The notes: generated by a model from the letters alone, not told the origin. A stretch of 37,440 nt of DNA from Cyanobacteria bacterium QS_8_64_29 (GCA_003022125.1 PXQH01000011.1:1-37440), one strand, 5' to 3'. Counted from the first letter of the stretch, positions 14,007 through 24,295 are shown. Numbers and translations are program-made.

Positions 14007-16616
14007 ATGCCGGTTGCGATTGAAGAGTTGGTAACGGCCGAGATTGACAAGCCCGGCCGCTACCTAGGTAACGAACGGGGTGCCCAACACAAGCCTTGGG
14101 AACAAGCCAGCGTGCGCTGGGTGCTGACCTATCCCGAGCTGTACGAAGTGGGTGCCTCCAATCTGGGGCACGTCATTCTCTACAACGTGCTCAACGCGCA
14201 ACCGCGCCACCTCTGCGATCGCGCCTACCTGCCCGCCCCCGATCTGGCCCAAAAGCTGCGCGATACCCAAACGCCGCTGTTTGCGCTGGAATCGCGCCGG
14301 CCCGTGATGGAGTTTGATGTCATGGGCTTTAGCCTCAGCTACGAGCTAGGGGCCACCAACATCCTCGAGATGCTCGACCTGGCTGGGGTGCCGCTAACCT
14401 GGCAGGAGCGGGCGGCCGGCGATTGGCCGCTAGTCTTTGCTGGCGGTCAGACGGCGACGTCCAATCCCGAGCCCTACACGGATTTCTTCGATTTCATCAC
14501 CATCGGCGATGGCGAAGAGCTGTTGCCCGAGATTGGCTTTGTCATCGAGGACGGCAAAGCCGCCGGCCTGACCCGCGAGGAGCTACTGCTGGATCTGGCC
14601 CAAGTACCGGGGGTGTACGTGCCCCAGTTCTACGAGCGGGGCGCCGATGGCGCCGTTCGGCCCCGGCGCTCGGATGTGCCCGAGCGCATCGTGCGGCGCG
14701 TTGCCACGCCCATGCCCGAGTACTCCATCGGGCTAGTGCCTTATGTCGAGACCGTGCACGATCGCCTCAGCGTCGAAATTCGGCGCGGGTGCACCCGCGG
14801 CTGCCGCTTCTGCCAGCCCGGCATGCTGACCCGACCGGCCAAGGACGTCGAGCCCCAGAAAGTAGCTGATACCATCGAGCGCGGCATGCGCGAGACCGGC
14901 TACAACGAGTTCTCGCTGCTGTCGCTGAGCTGCTCCGACTACCTCTCGCTGCCGGCCCTGGGCACCGAGGTCAAAAACCGCCTCAAAGACGACAACATCT
15001 CGCTATCGCTGCCCAGCCAGCGCGTGGATCGCTTTGACGACAGCATTGCCAATGTGGTTGGGGGGATGCGCCAAACTGGCCTGACGTTTGCCCCTGAAGC
15101 CGGCACCCAGCGCCTGCGCGATGTCATTAATAAAGGCCTCAGCAACGAGGACCTGCTGCGCGGCATCAAAACCGCTTATGAGCGCGGCTGGAATCAGGTC
15201 AAGCTCTACTTCATGATCGGCTTGCCGGGCGAGACGGATGCTGATGTCATCGGCATTGCCGACACGATTCGCTGGCTCAAGCGCGAGTGTCGGGCCCCCG
15301 GGCGCAAGCCCATGGCCTTTAACGTTACCATCTCCAACTTTACGCCCAAACCCCACACGCCCTTCCAGTGGCACACCGTGGCAACCGGGGAATTCCAGCG
15401 CAAGCAGGCGCTGCTGCGCGAGGAGCTGGGGCGCATCAAGGGGGTCAAGGCCAACTTTACCGACGTGCGCCTCTCGGCCATGGAAAACTTCATCGGGCGC
15501 GGCGACCGGCGCTTGAATGCCGTCGTCCGTCAGGCTTGGGAGCTGGGCGCCGGCATGGACGCCTGGTGGGAGAACCTGGACGCAGCCTTTGGCGCCTGGG
15601 AGCGCGCGATCGCCGAGGCCGGCCTGGACTGGCAGTACCGCCAGATCGAGCAGGGCGAATGGAACGTTATGGCCGGTTCCAGCTCGCAGCAGGCCCTCGA
15701 TGCGCCCCTGCCGTGGGATCACATCCACACCGGCATTGATAAAGACTGGCTCAAAGCAGAGCTGCAGCGCGCGCTCGAGGCGACCACTGTCCCCGACTGC
15801 TCCTACGCAGGTTGCTCGCACTGCGGCGTCTGCGGCATCGACTTCGGTCACAACGTGGTTGCCGAGCCGCCGCCCATCCCCGAGTTTCAAGGCCACTTCC
15901 AGCCGGATCGGACGCGCGCGCAGCGGTTGCGGGTGCGCTTTGGCAAGCATGGCGAGATGGCCCTCATCGGCCACCTCGACCTGGCGCGCCTGTTCGATCG
16001 CGCCGTCCGCCGCGCGGCCCTGCTGATCGCCTTTACGGGCGGCTACCACCCCACGCCGCGCATCGCAATTGCCAATGCCCTACCGCTGGGCGCCACCGGC
16101 AGCGGCGAGATCGTCGATTTCGATCTCACCCGGCGCCTGGATCCCGAGACCTTCCGCCAGCAGCTCGCCGAGCAACTCCCGAGCGAAATCCCGCTCTACA
16201 GTGCCACCGAGACCGAGCTGCAGGGCTCGGCAGCCAGCTCGCTCGAGCGGGCCGAGTACCGCGTGACGGTCGAAGTCGCCGAACCGAGCTCGCCCGAGCA
16301 GTGGCGCGCTTGGATTGAGAGCGTTTTGGCTAGCGATGCCGTTTGGTGGCAGCGCCAAACCAAATTCGGCAAGGTGCAAACGGTAAACCTGCGCGAGCGC
16401 CTCGATGAGCTCGAGCTCCAATCGGCCAGCCGGGCCGAAACCGGCGCCGCCATCCTGCGCTATGTCGGTAGCTGCCGCAATGATGGAACGCTGCTGCGGC
16501 CCGAGCACCTCGTCGAAATGCTCGAGCGACAATCGGGGCAAACCCTTTATCTACGCCACGCCCACCGAGAGCAGCTCATGCTGGCTGCCGAGCGCACGCC
16601 TGCCCCCGCGCGCTAG
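14007..16616 (+). CDS. B12-binding-type radical SAM protein fused to a DUF2344 domain
   Basis: This 869-residue iron-sulfur protein belongs to a family whose reaction is not known. The N-terminal third resembles the cobalamin-binding-like domain of this family (to about residue 230). The radical SAM core follows, with the cluster motif C262-xxx-C266-xx-C269 in RRGCTRGCRFCQPG. Downstream lie strand and helix motifs including FAPEAGTQR and the LPGET loop. A cysteine-rich linker (CSYAGCSHCGVCG near 598-610) suggests a second metal site. From about 640 the DUF2344 (radical SAM-linked) domain begins with RVRFGKHGEMALIGHLDLAR. In many bacteria these two domains are separate neighbouring proteins; in cyanobacteria they are commonly one chain. 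The ATG at 14007 is the first good start; the 214-bp upstream spacer holds its promoter. Confidence 0.92.
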   Translation: MPVAIEELVTAEIDKPGRYLGNERGAQHKPWEQASVRWVLTYPELYEVGASNLGHVILYNVLNAQPRHLCDRAYLPAPDLAQKLRDTQTPLFALESRRPVMEFDVMGFSLSYELGATNILEMLDLAGVPLTWQERAAGDWPLVFAGGQTATSNPEPYTDFFDFITIGDGEELLPEIGFVIEDGKAAGLTREELLLDLAQVPGVYVPQFYERGADGAVRPRRSDVPERIVRRVATPMPEYSIGLVPYVETVHDRLSVEIRRGCTRGCRFCQPGMLTRPAKDVEPQKVADTIERGMRETGYNEFSLLSLSCSDYLSLPALGTEVKNRLKDDNISLSLPSQRVDRFDDSIANVVGGMRQTGLTFAPEAGTQRLRDVINKGLSNEDLLRGIKTAYERGWNQVKLYFMIGLPGETDADVIGIADTIRWLKRECRAPGRKPMAFNVTISNFTPKPHTPFQWHTVATGEFQRKQALLREELGRIKGVKANFTDVRLSAMENFIGRGDRRLNAVVRQAWELGAGMDAWWENLDAAFGAWERAIAEAGLDWQYRQIEQGEWNVMAGSSSQQALDAPLPWDHIHTGIDKDWLKAELQRALEATTVPDCSYAGCSHCGVCGIDFGHNVVAEPPPIPEFQGHFQPDRTRAQRLRVRFGKHGEMALIGHLDLARLFDRAVRRAALLIAFTGGYHPTPRIAIANALPLGATGSGEIVDFDLTRRLDPETFRQQLAEQLPSEIPLYSATETELQGSAASSLERAEYRVTVEVAEPSSPEQWRAWIESVLASDAVWWQRQTKFGKVQTVNLRERLDELELQSASRAETGAAILRYVGSCRNDGTLLRPEHLVEMLERQSGQTLYLRHAHREQLMLAAERTPAPAR

Positions 16617-16668
16617 GGCGGCGCTGTTTGCGCCCGTTTGCAGCTGCGGGCGTGGCATGGGTATGGGC

Positions 16669-16685
16669 CAAATTGCGCCAATTTG
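16669..16685. promoter_or_regulatory. Perfect palindrome upstream of yfr1
   Basis: CAAATTG and CAATTTG form a 7-bp inverted repeat around CGC, about 65-80 bases upstream of the yfr1 -10 box. It could be a protein-binding site for yfr1 transcription. There is no known match. Confidence 0.3.
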
Positions 16686-16748
16686 CAGATTGTTGGCGTA
16701 TTTTGCCAGTTACCCTCGTGCGGCCCGCTCAGCTCGGTTGCGGTTGCT

Positions 16749-16754
16749 TACAAT
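16749..16754 (+). promoter_or_regulatory. -10 box of yfr1
   Basis: TACAAT lies 6-7 bases ahead of the expected first base of the Yfr1 RNA. No consensus -35 is visible at 17 bp. Confidence 0.55.
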
Positions 16755-16760
16755 GGAGGA

Positions 16761-16827
16761 AGCGGAGACACATGTTTCCGTTCACTCCTCACACCACACG
16801 CCGCCCGAACAGCGTTCGGGCGGTTTC
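16761..16827 (+). ncRNA. yfr1: Yfr1 small regulatory RNA
   Basis: Yfr1 is an abundant, short cyanobacterial trans-acting RNA that pairs with mRNAs (outer-membrane porins in marine strains) through an unpaired core. That core, ACTCCTCACACCAC, is present exactly at 16784-16797. It is flanked as in the family by a 5' hairpin (16763-16780, CGGAGACA / TGTTTCCG with one G-T pair) and a 3' terminator hairpin (16801-16823). The location just upstream of trxA is also typical of cyanobacteria. The transcript would be about 67 nt; ends are inferred from the -10 box and the terminator. Confidence 0.94.
16801..16823 (+). terminator. Rho-independent terminator of yfr1
   Basis: CCGCCCGAAC and GTTCGGGCGG make a perfect 10-bp stem with loop AGC, followed by TTTCCTATT. 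It is the 3' hairpin of Yfr1 and separates it from trxA. Confidence 0.9.
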
Positions 16828-16924
16828 CTATTGGGCCCCCTGAAGCAGCTGGTGGACCGGTACGCCGCCTGCTCAAGCCGACCTGTGGTAGAATAACTGA
16901 AAATAACGATAAATATATCTGGGC

Positions 16925-17248
16925 ATGGCAGCAACTGCGGAAGTCACGGATACGACGTTTCAAAACGAAGTTCTAGAGAGCGAAGTTCCAGTTCTGGTTG
17001 ATTTTTGGGCTCCCTGGTGCGGTCCTTGCCGCATGGTTGCCCCGGTAGTCGATGAAATTGCCGAGCAATACCAAGGGCAGATCAAAGTCGTCAAGATCAA
17101 CACGGACGACAATCCCAACGTGGCCAGCCAGTACGGGATTCGCAGCATTCCCACCCTGATGATCTTTAAGGACGGCGAACGCGTCGATATGGTCGTTGGC
17201 GCCGTTCCCAAAACCACGCTTGCCAATACGCTAGAGAAGTATCTCTAG
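16925..17248 (+). CDS. trxA: Thioredoxin (m-type)
   Basis: This is a 107-residue redox protein that reduces disulfides in metabolic enzymes and peroxiredoxins, linked to photosynthesis through ferredoxin-thioredoxin reductase. The active site WCGPC is at 31-35, the cis-Pro segment IRSIPTL near 74-80, and GAVPKTTL near the end. Length and sequence fit the cyanobacterial m-type. The ATG at 16925 has no obvious Shine-Dalgarno; the leader is AT-rich with a possible -10 TAGAAT at 16889-16894, 31 bases before the start. It is adjacent to yfr1. Confidence 0.97.
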   Translation: MAATAEVTDTTFQNEVLESEVPVLVDFWAPWCGPCRMVAPVVDEIAEQYQGQIKVVKINTDDNPNVASQYGIRSIPTLMIFKDGERVDMVVGAVPKTTLANTLEKYL

Positions 17249-17353
17249 AGCGCGAGGGCGCAAGCTCAATGCGTTCCGGTCGGCCGGCTGCGCTGGCGGT
17301 GCCTGCCCGGCAGGAGCGGGGCGCTAACCGTTTGACTTCGCTCGGATCTGGCA

Positions 17354-18394
17354 TTGCAATTGCTACCGGACGATCTAGGCCGTTGGGCCGAGCAGCTCTC
17401 GCAGGCCAAAAACGGCAAGTGGATCCGGCGAGCTCTGGAAGTCCTCGTCCGCCTTGCCGGTACGGACGTCGACCGCCTGGATTGGAAGATTCTGACAGCG
17501 GCGCTTGAGGACTTGGAGCAGGGTTTCCAAGTCTTTGCGCCGTACCGCCACATCCGTAAGGTCAGCTTTTTTGGTTCGGCCCGGCTGTCACCGCAGACCG
17601 CTGAGTACCGGCTGGCAGCCGAGCTAGCCCGCTTGCTGAGCCAGCACGGCTTCATGACCATCACCGGCGCAGGCGGCGGCATCATGCAAGCGGGCAACGA
17701 AGGGGCCGGACGGGCCAACTCCTTCGGGCTCAATATTCAGCTGCCGTTCGAGCAAGGCGCCAACGCCTGCATTGAGGGAGATAGCAAGCTCATCGACTTC
17801 AAGTATTTTTTTACCCGCAAGCTATTTTTCATGCGGGAGAGCGATGCGATCGTTTTTTTCCCGGGCGGGTTTGGAACCCAGGATGAAGCCTTTGAGTGCT
17901 TGACGCTCTGCCAAACCGGCAAAGGGGGACCGGTCCCCATCGTATTGATCGACAAACCGGGCGGCACCTACTGGCAAGCGTGGAACGACTACCTCCGCCA
18001 GCATCTAATTGCCAACCAACTGATTGGCCCCCACGACACGGATATTTTTACCGTAGTCGATAGCGCCGAGCGCGCCTGCAAGGCCATCCAAGACTTCTAC
18101 CGCGTCTATCACTCCTCGCGCTACGTTGGCGAAACGTTGGTCATTCGCCTCAACCAGCCGCTGAGCGATCGCGATACCGACAAACTCAATGCCGAGTTCA
18201 GCGACATTTTGGTCGACGGCAAGATTGCCAAAAGCAATGCCTTGCCCCAAGAAGCGCGCGATGCCACCGCGTCGCTACCGCGCCTGACCCTGCACTTCAA
18301 CCAACGAGATCTGGGCCGCCTGTACGGCTTGATTCGCGAGCTCAATCGCTTGGGAGCTGCCACTGCCAGCGCTAGCCATCCCGAGCGCAAATAA
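17354..18394 (+). CDS. LOG-family / TIGR00730-like Rossmann protein
   Basis: This 346-residue cytosolic protein carries the LOG signature PGGFGTQDEAFE (about residues 169-180) and an upstream GGGIMQAGNEGA nucleotide-binding loop (near 108-119). Proteins of this fold are often labelled lysine decarboxylase. Characterised members are cytokinin riboside 5'-monophosphate phosphoribohydrolases or nucleotide hydrolases. This long form, with an extra N-terminal helical region and a C-terminal extension, is common in cyanobacteria and its substrate is not established. The start is not clear. TTG at 17354 is the first candidate after an in-frame stop at 17333 that lacks only CTG competition, and another TTG follows at 17360. 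It lies 105 bp after trxA and could be cotranscribed. Confidence 0.85.
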   Translation: MQLLPDDLGRWAEQLSQAKNGKWIRRALEVLVRLAGTDVDRLDWKILTAALEDLEQGFQVFAPYRHIRKVSFFGSARLSPQTAEYRLAAELARLLSQHGFMTITGAGGGIMQAGNEGAGRANSFGLNIQLPFEQGANACIEGDSKLIDFKYFFTRKLFFMRESDAIVFFPGGFGTQDEAFECLTLCQTGKGGPVPIVLIDKPGGTYWQAWNDYLRQHLIANQLIGPHDTDIFTVVDSAERACKAIQDFYRVYHSSRYVGETLVIRLNQPLSDRDTDKLNAEFSDILVDGKIAKSNALPQEARDATASLPRLTLHFNQRDLGRLYGLIRELNRLGAATASASHPERK

Positions 18395-18412
18395 GGAACG
18401 CTCGCTCCAGAT

Positions 18413-18430
18413 GGCCGCCCGCTGGCGGCC
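18413..18430 (+). terminator. Terminator-like hairpin after the LOG-family gene
   Basis: GGCCGCC and GGCGGCC form a perfect 7-bp GC stem with loop CGCT followed by GTTTG. Just beyond lie two tandem TTGACT boxes (18433-18438, 18442-18447) and TAATAA at 18454-18459, a likely promoter for the next gene although the spacing is short. Confidence 0.55.
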
Positions 18431-18508
18431 GTTTGACTGGCTTGACTGTAAAATAATAAGCAAGCCAAGCTAGCATAGCTCGGCCTGCTAACTAAGGTTA
18501 ACAACGAT

Positions 18509-19111
18509 ATGAGTACCAACACGCCCAATCCGTCCAATCCAGCCGGTTCGAGCAACGAGCCAACCGGAGCGAGCGGCAGCACGCCATCCAGTCAACCCAA
18601 CTCCGAGCTGGAAGCCGCCGTCGACCGGGTGCTCGAGCGCAAAGTCACGCCCATGCTGGAGGACGATCGGCTAAACCGCAAAACCGATCACCTGCGGGGG
18701 CAAGTGGGTTGGCTCATGGGCATTACGATTGCCTCAGTGCTGATCCTGGGCGGTGCCTTGGCTTGGTCGGTCAACCGGTTGCAAACGCAACAAGCGCGAT
18801 TGGCCGATAGCGTCGCTAGTGGCGAAGAGGCGGGCGGCCAGGTTCAGCAACTCAGAGAACAACTCCAAACCAATCAAGAACGCCTCCAGGCGATGCGAGA
18901 GCGCCTGCAAGAAATCGGCAGCGGCGTTAACAGCAACGAATCGGCGCTCAATCGCATTGCCGACTCGCTGCGCGGCATTGCCGAACAGGGCTCTTCGGGC
19001 TCCGAGTCACCTTCTGCGGAACCGTCTCCTTCCGAGACTGAGGGGTCGCAAACCGATGGCAGCTCGCAACAAAGCAACGGCACCAACGGGGGCGGCAACA
19101 GCACCGAGTAG
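18509..19111 (+). CDS. Membrane-anchored coiled-coil protein of unknown function
   Basis: This 200-residue protein has a layout that is easily read. A Ser/Thr/Pro/Asn-rich disordered N-terminus (1-32) is followed by a charged helix (33-65) and one membrane segment (about 68-90, LMGITIASVLILGGALAW). A glutamine/glutamate-rich coiled coil follows (92-150). The C-terminus is a low-complexity Ser/Glu/Gly/Asn tail. No enzyme motif is present. The topology suggests an anchored scaffold or cell-envelope protein, but nothing more can be said. The ATG at 18509 follows AAGG at 9-10 bases. It is convergent with pepA and shares a bidirectional terminator. Confidence 0.75.
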   Translation: MSTNTPNPSNPAGSSNEPTGASGSTPSSQPNSELEAAVDRVLERKVTPMLEDDRLNRKTDHLRGQVGWLMGITIASVLILGGALAWSVNRLQTQQARLADSVASGEEAGGQVQQLREQLQTNQERLQAMRERLQEIGSGVNSNESALNRIADSLRGIAEQGSSGSESPSAEPSPSETEGSQTDGSSQQSNGTNGGGNSTE

Positions 19112-19117
19112 GGTCAA

Positions 19118-19156
19118 AAGCGCGCTGCCGGACCCACCCTCGGGGGCAGCGCGCTT
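19118..19156. terminator. Bidirectional terminator between the coiled-coil gene and pepA
   Basis: AAGCGCGCTGCC and GGCAGCGCGCTT form a perfect 12-bp stem around a 15-base loop. The A and T at the stem ends give short T tracts in both directions. It serves two convergent genes. Confidence 0.8.
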
Positions 19157-19160
19157 GGAT

Positions 19161-20678
19161 CTAAGCCAGGATCCAGTTAACTAGCGTTCGGACGGGGATG
19201 CCGGTTGCACCGGCGTTGTTGACCCCGTCTTCTTTATCGATTAGGGCCGTGCCGGCAATATCGATGTGGGCCCAGGGGGTTTGCTCGACAAACTGCTGCA
19301 GAAACAGGGCTGCCGTGATGGACCCTGCCGGGCGCGATCCGGCATTTTTCATATCGGCGATGGGGGATTTGAGCAGCTCGAAGTATTTGGACTCGAGCGG
19401 CATTTGCCAGAGCTGTTCCCCACTGCGCTCGGCGCCTTGCTTGAGCTCGTCCGCCAGCCACTCCTCGGGGCTCCACAAACCGGCAATGCGGTTGCCGAGC
19501 GCGATCAGGCAGGCCCCAGTCAGGGTCGCCACATCCACCATGGCGTCCAAGCCTAACTTTTCGGTAAAGACCAAGGCATCGGCTAGGGTGAGCCGCCCTT
19601 CCGCGTCCGTGTTGTTGACCTCAATGGTTTTGCCGTTGGAGGCTTTGAGAATGTCGCCCGGCCGCATGGCGCGGCCGCTGATCATGTTCTCGGTGACGGC
19701 GCTAATGAAATGGACTTCAACGTCCGGCTTGAGCTGAGCGATCGCCTTGGCCGTGCCGAAGGTGGCAGCTGCCCCGCCCATGTCCATCTTCATGGTCTCG
19801 ATGCCGCTACCGGTGGGCTTGAGGTTGAGCCCACCCGAATCGAAAGTCAAGCCCTTGCCAATGACCGCCAAGCGGCGCCGCGGCGTCCCTTCCGGCCGGT
19901 AGGTCAAATGGATGAATTTGGGCGGCAGGTCCGAGGCTTGAGCGACGCCCAGAAAAGCGCCCATCCCGCGCTTTTCGCACTCGTCGCGCTCCAGAATCTC
20001 GATCTCGAGCCCGTAGTCGGTTGCTAGCGACTCTGCCAGCTCGGCCAGGGTCACCGGCGTAACGGTATTGGCCGGGGCGGATACCAGCTCGCGCGCCAAA
20101 ATCGTGCCCGAGCAAACCTTCTCGCCTCGGGCGATGGCTGCTTCTTGGCCGCCTAGACCCAGCAGCTCGACTGTCTCGAGCTTGAGCTGGCTGTCCTCGG
20201 GTTCGGATTTGAAGCGGTTATCTTGATGCAGCGCCAAGATCGTGCCTTCAACGATCGCCTGCGCCGTCGCTGCGGCATCGCCATGGGCGACAGGCAGGCT
20301 CACCGCTAACGTCCGGCAGCGCTCTTGTTTGGCCGAGCGCGCTACGCTCGCCGCAGCGACCCGAACGGTATCTTGAGTTAGCTCCTCGGCCGGGCCCAGC
20401 CCCACCAGCACGATTTTGCGAATGGGGCTGCCACCGCCCACCCGCGTCACGGCGGTACTGCCCGATTTGCCGGCAAACTCCGTTTCGTCGATCAGCTCTT
20501 TTAGCACGCCGGCCAGCTTGTCGTTGAGCTCGGCCAGCTCGCCGGTGAGCTCGACGCTCCCCTCGCACAGCCCGATTGCCAGTGCATCGCCCGTCCACGC
20601 CAGCGGTGCTGTCTGGGTGGCTTTGAACTGTACCCCCAGGCTGGTCGTGTCGGTAACGGTCATGGCAGTCGCCTGCAT
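19161..20678 (-). CDS. pepA: Leucyl aminopeptidase (M17 family)
   Basis: This cytosolic, two-metal aminopeptidase removes N-terminal residues during peptide turnover; the family forms hexamers. It has 505 residues. The C-terminal catalytic domain shows [14 protein letters not shown] (metal-binding Lys and Asp), [13 protein letters not shown] and the M17 signature NTDAEGRL with its Asp and Glu ligands. The N-terminal domain is less conserved, as usual. ATG 20678 is set by a perfect AAGGAGG four bases upstream; the frame stays open further but without a ribosome site. It is divergent from the transglycosylase, 113 bp apart. Confidence 0.96.
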   Translation of the reverse strand: MQATAMTVTDTTSLGVQFKATQTAPLAWTGDALAIGLCEGSVELTGELAELNDKLAGVLKELIDETEFAGKSGSTAVTRVGGGSPIRKIVLVGLGPAEELTQDTVRVAAASVARSAKQERCRTLAVSLPVAHGDAAATAQAIVEGTILALHQDNRFKSEPEDSQLKLETVELLGLGGQEAAIARGEKVCSGTILARELVSAPANTVTPVTLAELAESLATDYGLEIEILERDECEKRGMGAFLGVAQASDLPPKFIHLTYRPEGTPRRRLAVIGKGLTFDSGGLNLKPTGSGIETMKMDMGGAAATFGTAKAIAQLKPDVEVHFISAVTENMISGRAMRPGDILKASNGKTIEVNNTDAEGRLTLADALVFTEKLGLDAMVDVATLTGACLIALGNRIAGLWSPEEWLADELKQGAERSGEQLWQMPLESKYFELLKSPIADMKNAGSRPAGSITAALFLQQFVEQTPWAHIDIAGTALIDKEDGVNNAGATGIPVRTLVNWILA

Positions 20679-20791
20679 GGTGCCTCCTTGCTGCGCGTGC
20701 GCTCCTGAGACCAGTGTATTGCGGCCGCTGCCCCGGACGCGCCTGCCCGGGTGCAGCGCTACCATCGAGTAATGTTGACTGCCAAGGGGCC

Positions 20792-22936
20792 ATGCGCTGG
20801 GCACGCAAACGCCGTTTCTCCCATCGCCTGAGGTGGCGCTTGGCGGGCGCGATCCTGCTGGTGGCAACGGCCTGGCTGGTGCAGCTCCCGTTTGGCGGCG
20901 ATCGCCAACAACCGGCCGAGCGCGACTCGCCCGTCCTGGCGCTGGTATCGCAATCGCCGCAGCAGCGGGCCAGCCAGCTGCAAGCCATTGCCCGCCAGGG
21001 CAGCGAGCGCGCGCGGTTGCGCGCGCGCTCGCTGCTGGCAGCGGATGCGATCGCGCAAAACCAAGGCGAGCGCGCCCTGAAGTGGCTGGATGGCCTCGCC
21101 GAGCGCTACTCGTTATTGGCGCCCCAAATTGCCTTTGATCGGGCGCATGCCTACCTGCTGGCTGGCGAGCTCGAGCGCAGCCGCGATCAGCTGCGCCAGT
21201 TGCTCGAGCGTTATCCCGAGGCGCCCGTTGCCGCGCGCGCGCTGGATTGGTTGGGCTGGCAGGATCCCCGCTACTGGCAGCGCGGCGTCACCCAGTTCCC
21301 GAGCCATCCCAGCAGCGTGGAGATGGCGCGCCAGCTGCTGGATTCGGAGTCAGAGCAAGTAGCGGATCCGGCCCCCTTGTGGCTCGCAATCGCCCGATTT
21401 GCTCCCCAACCCGAGCGCGCCAGCGAAGCGCGCGACCGGCTCATGGCGCTCGCGCCCGAGGGCCTGGACTCCCAAGATTGGGCCGCGATCGCGGCCGGCT
21501 ATTGGGACGAGCGCGCCTACGGCAAAGCGGCCCGCGCCTACGCGCGCGCCGCCGAGATCCCAGCCCATCTCTACCGGCGCGGGCGCGGCTACCAGCTCAG
21601 CAACCAGCGGATTTCGGCGGCCGAGGCCTACGAGCGCCTGCTGCGCGAGTTTCCCCAAGCCCCTGAGGCCGGATCGGCCCTGCTGCGCCTGGCGGAGATG
21701 GCCGATCGCGGGCAGGCCCTGCACTACTTCAACCGGGCCATCCACAACTTTCCCGACAAGGCCCCGCAGGCGCGAGCGACCAAAGCCCAACTGCTGGCGT
21801 CGGTGAGCCGGCACTCGGCGCAATACCACCGCGAGCGCTTGCTAGCCGAGCACCCGCACTCGGAGCCGGCCGCCCAGTACCGCTGGCACCTCGCCCAGCA
21901 GCAAGCCGAGGCCGGCCACCTCGAAGCCGCCATGCAGCAGGCTGCCGTGATCGCGCGTGACAATGCCGACAGCTCGCTGGCGCCCCGCGCCGCTTTCTGG
22001 CGGGGCAAATGGGCAGCGCAGCTCGGGCAGGACGGCACTGCCCGCGAGGCCTTCCAACGCGTGCTGCGCGCCCACACCGCCTCCTACTATGCCTGGCGCT
22101 CGGCCAGCCTGTTGGGCCGCAAGGTGGGTGACTTTCGCCAGCTGCGCAGTGCCGAGCGCTCGGTGCAGCGCCCCCAGCAGCGACCAGGCTTGCCAGCGGG
22201 ATCCGATGCAGTGGAAGAGCTCTACCGCCTGGGCCAGGACGAGCGCGCCTGGGCAGCTTGGCGCGTTGCTAACGGCAGCGCGAGCGAGCTGACCGTGCGC
22301 GAGCAATTCACCGAGGGCCTGCTGCGCATTGCACGCGGGGACTACCTCCAAGGCCTCAACCGAATCTGGACGCTCCAGCAGCGCGACGGCAAGCAGGCCC
22401 ACCAGCAATGGCAGGCCCTGCGGCAGCAACCCAAGTACTGGCACGCGCTGTTCCCGTTGCCCTATTACGAGGCGATTGCGCAACAGGCCCAGCAGTACCG
22501 CCTCGACCCGCTGCTGGTGACGGCCATCATCCGCCGGGAGTCGCGCTTCGAGCCCGACATGGGCTCCTCAGCTGGAGCCATCGGTCTCATGCAGCTCATT
22601 CCCAGCACGGCATCGCGAGCCGCCGAGCGCTTGGGCTTGAGCGATTACGATCTGCGCGATCCCCAAGACAGCCTCCGACTGGGGAGTTGGTACTTGGCCC
22701 GCCTGCATGGGCGCTACGAGGGCAATGCCCTGTTGATGGTGGCCAGCTACAACGCTGGGGTCGGCAACGTCAACGACTGGCTCGAGCAGCGCGATCCCAA
22801 CGACCCGGATGCCTTTGTGGCCCAAATTCCGTTTGATGAGACCCGAAACTACGTCAAGGCGGTCTTTGGCAATTACTGGAACTACCTGCGCCTGTACGAT
22901 CCCAGCATGCGCGAGGTAGCCGGTTCGCCGCCTTGA
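20792..22936 (+). CDS. Soluble-type lytic murein transglycosylase (SLT domain)
   Basis: This enzyme cleaves the glycan strands of peptidoglycan between MurNAc and GlcNAc with anhydro ring formation. It has 714 residues. A basic N-terminus is followed by one hydrophobic segment (about 18-34), which suggests export with membrane anchoring. The long middle is an alpha-superhelical repeat region like the U-domain of Slt70 (TPR-like, about 50-560). The C-terminal SLT domain contains [20 protein letters not shown] with the catalytic Glu, [10 protein letters not shown] and the [11 protein letters not shown] motif. ATG 20792 follows AAGGGG closely. It is followed 63 bp downstream by tatC, possibly with its own promoter (TACAAT at 22966-22971). 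Confidence 0.93.
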   Translation: MRWARKRRFSHRLRWRLAGAILLVATAWLVQLPFGGDRQQPAERDSPVLALVSQSPQQRASQLQAIARQGSERARLRARSLLAADAIAQNQGERALKWLDGLAERYSLLAPQIAFDRAHAYLLAGELERSRDQLRQLLERYPEAPVAARALDWLGWQDPRYWQRGVTQFPSHPSSVEMARQLLDSESEQVADPAPLWLAIARFAPQPERASEARDRLMALAPEGLDSQDWAAIAAGYWDERAYGKAARAYARAAEIPAHLYRRGRGYQLSNQRISAAEAYERLLREFPQAPEAGSALLRLAEMADRGQALHYFNRAIHNFPDKAPQARATKAQLLASVSRHSAQYHRERLLAEHPHSEPAAQYRWHLAQQQAEAGHLEAAMQQAAVIARDNADSSLAPRAAFWRGKWAAQLGQDGTAREAFQRVLRAHTASYYAWRSASLLGRKVGDFRQLRSAERSVQRPQQRPGLPAGSDAVEELYRLGQDERAWAAWRVANGSASELTVREQFTEGLLRIARGDYLQGLNRIWTLQQRDGKQAHQQWQALRQQPKYWHALFPLPYYEAIAQQAQQYRLDPLLVTAIIRRESRFEPDMGSSAGAIGLMQLIPSTASRAAERLGLSDYDLRDPQDSLRLGSWYLARLHGRYEGNALLMVASYNAGVGNVNDWLEQRDPNDPDAFVAQIPFDETRNYVKAVFGNYWNYLRLYDPSMREVAGSPP

Positions 22937-22999
22937 GCGAGGCGCCGGGCAGCCAAACCGCTGGATACAATGGGCGGCAGCTTCTAAAGGCAGGGTCCG

Positions 23000-23761
23000 A
23001 TGCCGCCTCAACCAGAACTCGAACCCCAAGCCGAGCGCGACAGCCATCTCGATGTTGTCCCGGAAGACACCGAGATGTCGCTATTCGAGCACCTGGAAGA
23101 GCTGCGGCGGCGCATTTTTTATGCCCTCATCGCCGTCGCCATCGGCATTGTGGGGTGCTTTCTGGGGGTCGATCCCATCGTTGAGCTGCTGGAGCAGCCT
23201 GCCCAGGGCGTCAAGTTCCTCCAGCTCGCGCCGGGCGAGTATTTTTTCGTCTCGCTCAAAGTTGCTGGCTACAGCGGCTTGCTGGTGGCAACGCCTTTTA
23301 TTATTTATCAGGTTTTACTGTTCGTCCTGCCCGGGCTAACGCGGCGCGAGCGGCGCTTGGTGGGGCCAGTGGTGTTGGGCTCGACGGTCTTGTTTGCGGC
23401 CGGTCTGGCGTTTTCCTACTTTGCCCTGGTACCGGCGGCGCTCAACTTTTTCATTAGCTACGGGGAAGGCATTGTCGAGCAGCAGTGGTCGATTGACAAG
23501 TACTTTCGCTTCGTTCTGCTGCTGATGTTTAGCACGGGATTGGCCTTCCAGATCCCTATCATTCAAACGCTACTGGGGCTGTTGGGCATCGCCGGCTCGC
23601 GGCAGATGCTGTCCGGGTGGCGCTATGTGGTCTTTGGGGCTGTGGTATTGGGGGCCATCTTGACCCCTTCCACAGATCCGCTGACGCAATCGCTGCTGGC
23701 AGGCGCCGTTTTGGGCCTCTACTTTAGCGGCATTGGCTTGGTGAAAGCGCTGGAACGCTAG
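23000..23761 (+). CDS. tatC: Sec-independent protein translocase TatC
   Basis: This polytopic membrane protein binds twin-arginine signal peptides and forms the core of the Tat pathway in the plasma and thylakoid membranes. It has 253 residues. The family start [14 protein letters not shown] appears at residues 26-39 after a charged 25-residue extension. Six membrane helices can be followed, with [13 protein letters not shown] and the [11 protein letters not shown] loop as landmarks. The Rieske protein PetC, coded nearby at 24296, is a Tat substrate in cyanobacteria, which fits the context. The stop TAG overlaps the stop of the convergent DUF3067 gene. Confidence 0.96.
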   Translation: MPPQPELEPQAERDSHLDVVPEDTEMSLFEHLEELRRRIFYALIAVAIGIVGCFLGVDPIVELLEQPAQGVKFLQLAPGEYFFVSLKVAGYSGLLVATPFIIYQVLLFVLPGLTRRERRLVGPVVLGSTVLFAAGLAFSYFALVPAALNFFISYGEGIVEQQWSIDKYFRFVLLLMFSTGLAFQIPIIQTLLGLLGIAGSRQMLSGWRYVVFGAVVLGAILTPSTDPLTQSLLAGAVLGLYFSGIGLVKALER

Positions 23762-24084
23762 CTGGGGGAATCTGGCTCGACGAGCCATTCTGAGGCCCGC
23801 TCTCCCAGCTCAATGGGGATGCTGACGGCCCGACCGACGCGCGGCCGCCGGCGCGTTTGCCGGATGGCCTCGCGGACCTGGGCAGTGGCCCCCATGCCGT
23901 CGAGGTAGCGCGCTAGCTCGGCTAGGTGCGCGCGGTACTCGGTCTCGTCGAGCGGAAACGAGGCCTGTTCCAGATAGCGCCACATGATTTGGACGAAGAT
24001 GCGCGCCGGCGTGCGCCGCAGCCGGATGTCGTAGGAGCGCCCCCACTTATCGAGCAGCAATTGCTGGAGCTCCTGCCCGGTCAC
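23758..24084 (-). CDS. DUF3067 family protein
   Basis: This 108-residue protein belongs to a family found in cyanobacteria and plastid-bearing eukaryotes. Its biochemical function is not established in bacteria, though a role near photosynthetic complexes or iron-sulfur biology would fit its distribution. The family start [18 protein letters not shown], the [13 protein letters not shown] segment near 33-45 and the [12 protein letters not shown] stretch near 78-90 are clear. The GTG start at 24084 is supported by AGGAGG 9 bases upstream; an out-of-frame ATG lies between. It is divergent from petC and convergent with tatC, sharing CTAG. Confidence 0.88.
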   Translation of the reverse strand: MTGQELQQLLLDKWGRSYDIRLRRTPARIFVQIMWRYLEQASFPLDETEYRAHLAELARYLDGMGATAQVREAIRQTRRRPRVGRAVSIPIELGERASEWLVEPDSPS

Positions 24085-24295
24085 GATCGCATCCTCCTAG
24101 CTAGCGGAACGTTACAATCGCTCGCGTGCGGGTCCATCCTGCGCTTTCAGCCATCCCAGCGCCAGCGGGCAGCCCCTGTCTGCAATAATACAAATCCAGC
24201 GAGTCCGTCCCCGGGCCGCTATCGGCCAGGCTGCTTGCCCGAGCTGGGCGATCCCGAGCAGCTAGCGTGACGCAGCCAAGCTCAAGCACAAAACC

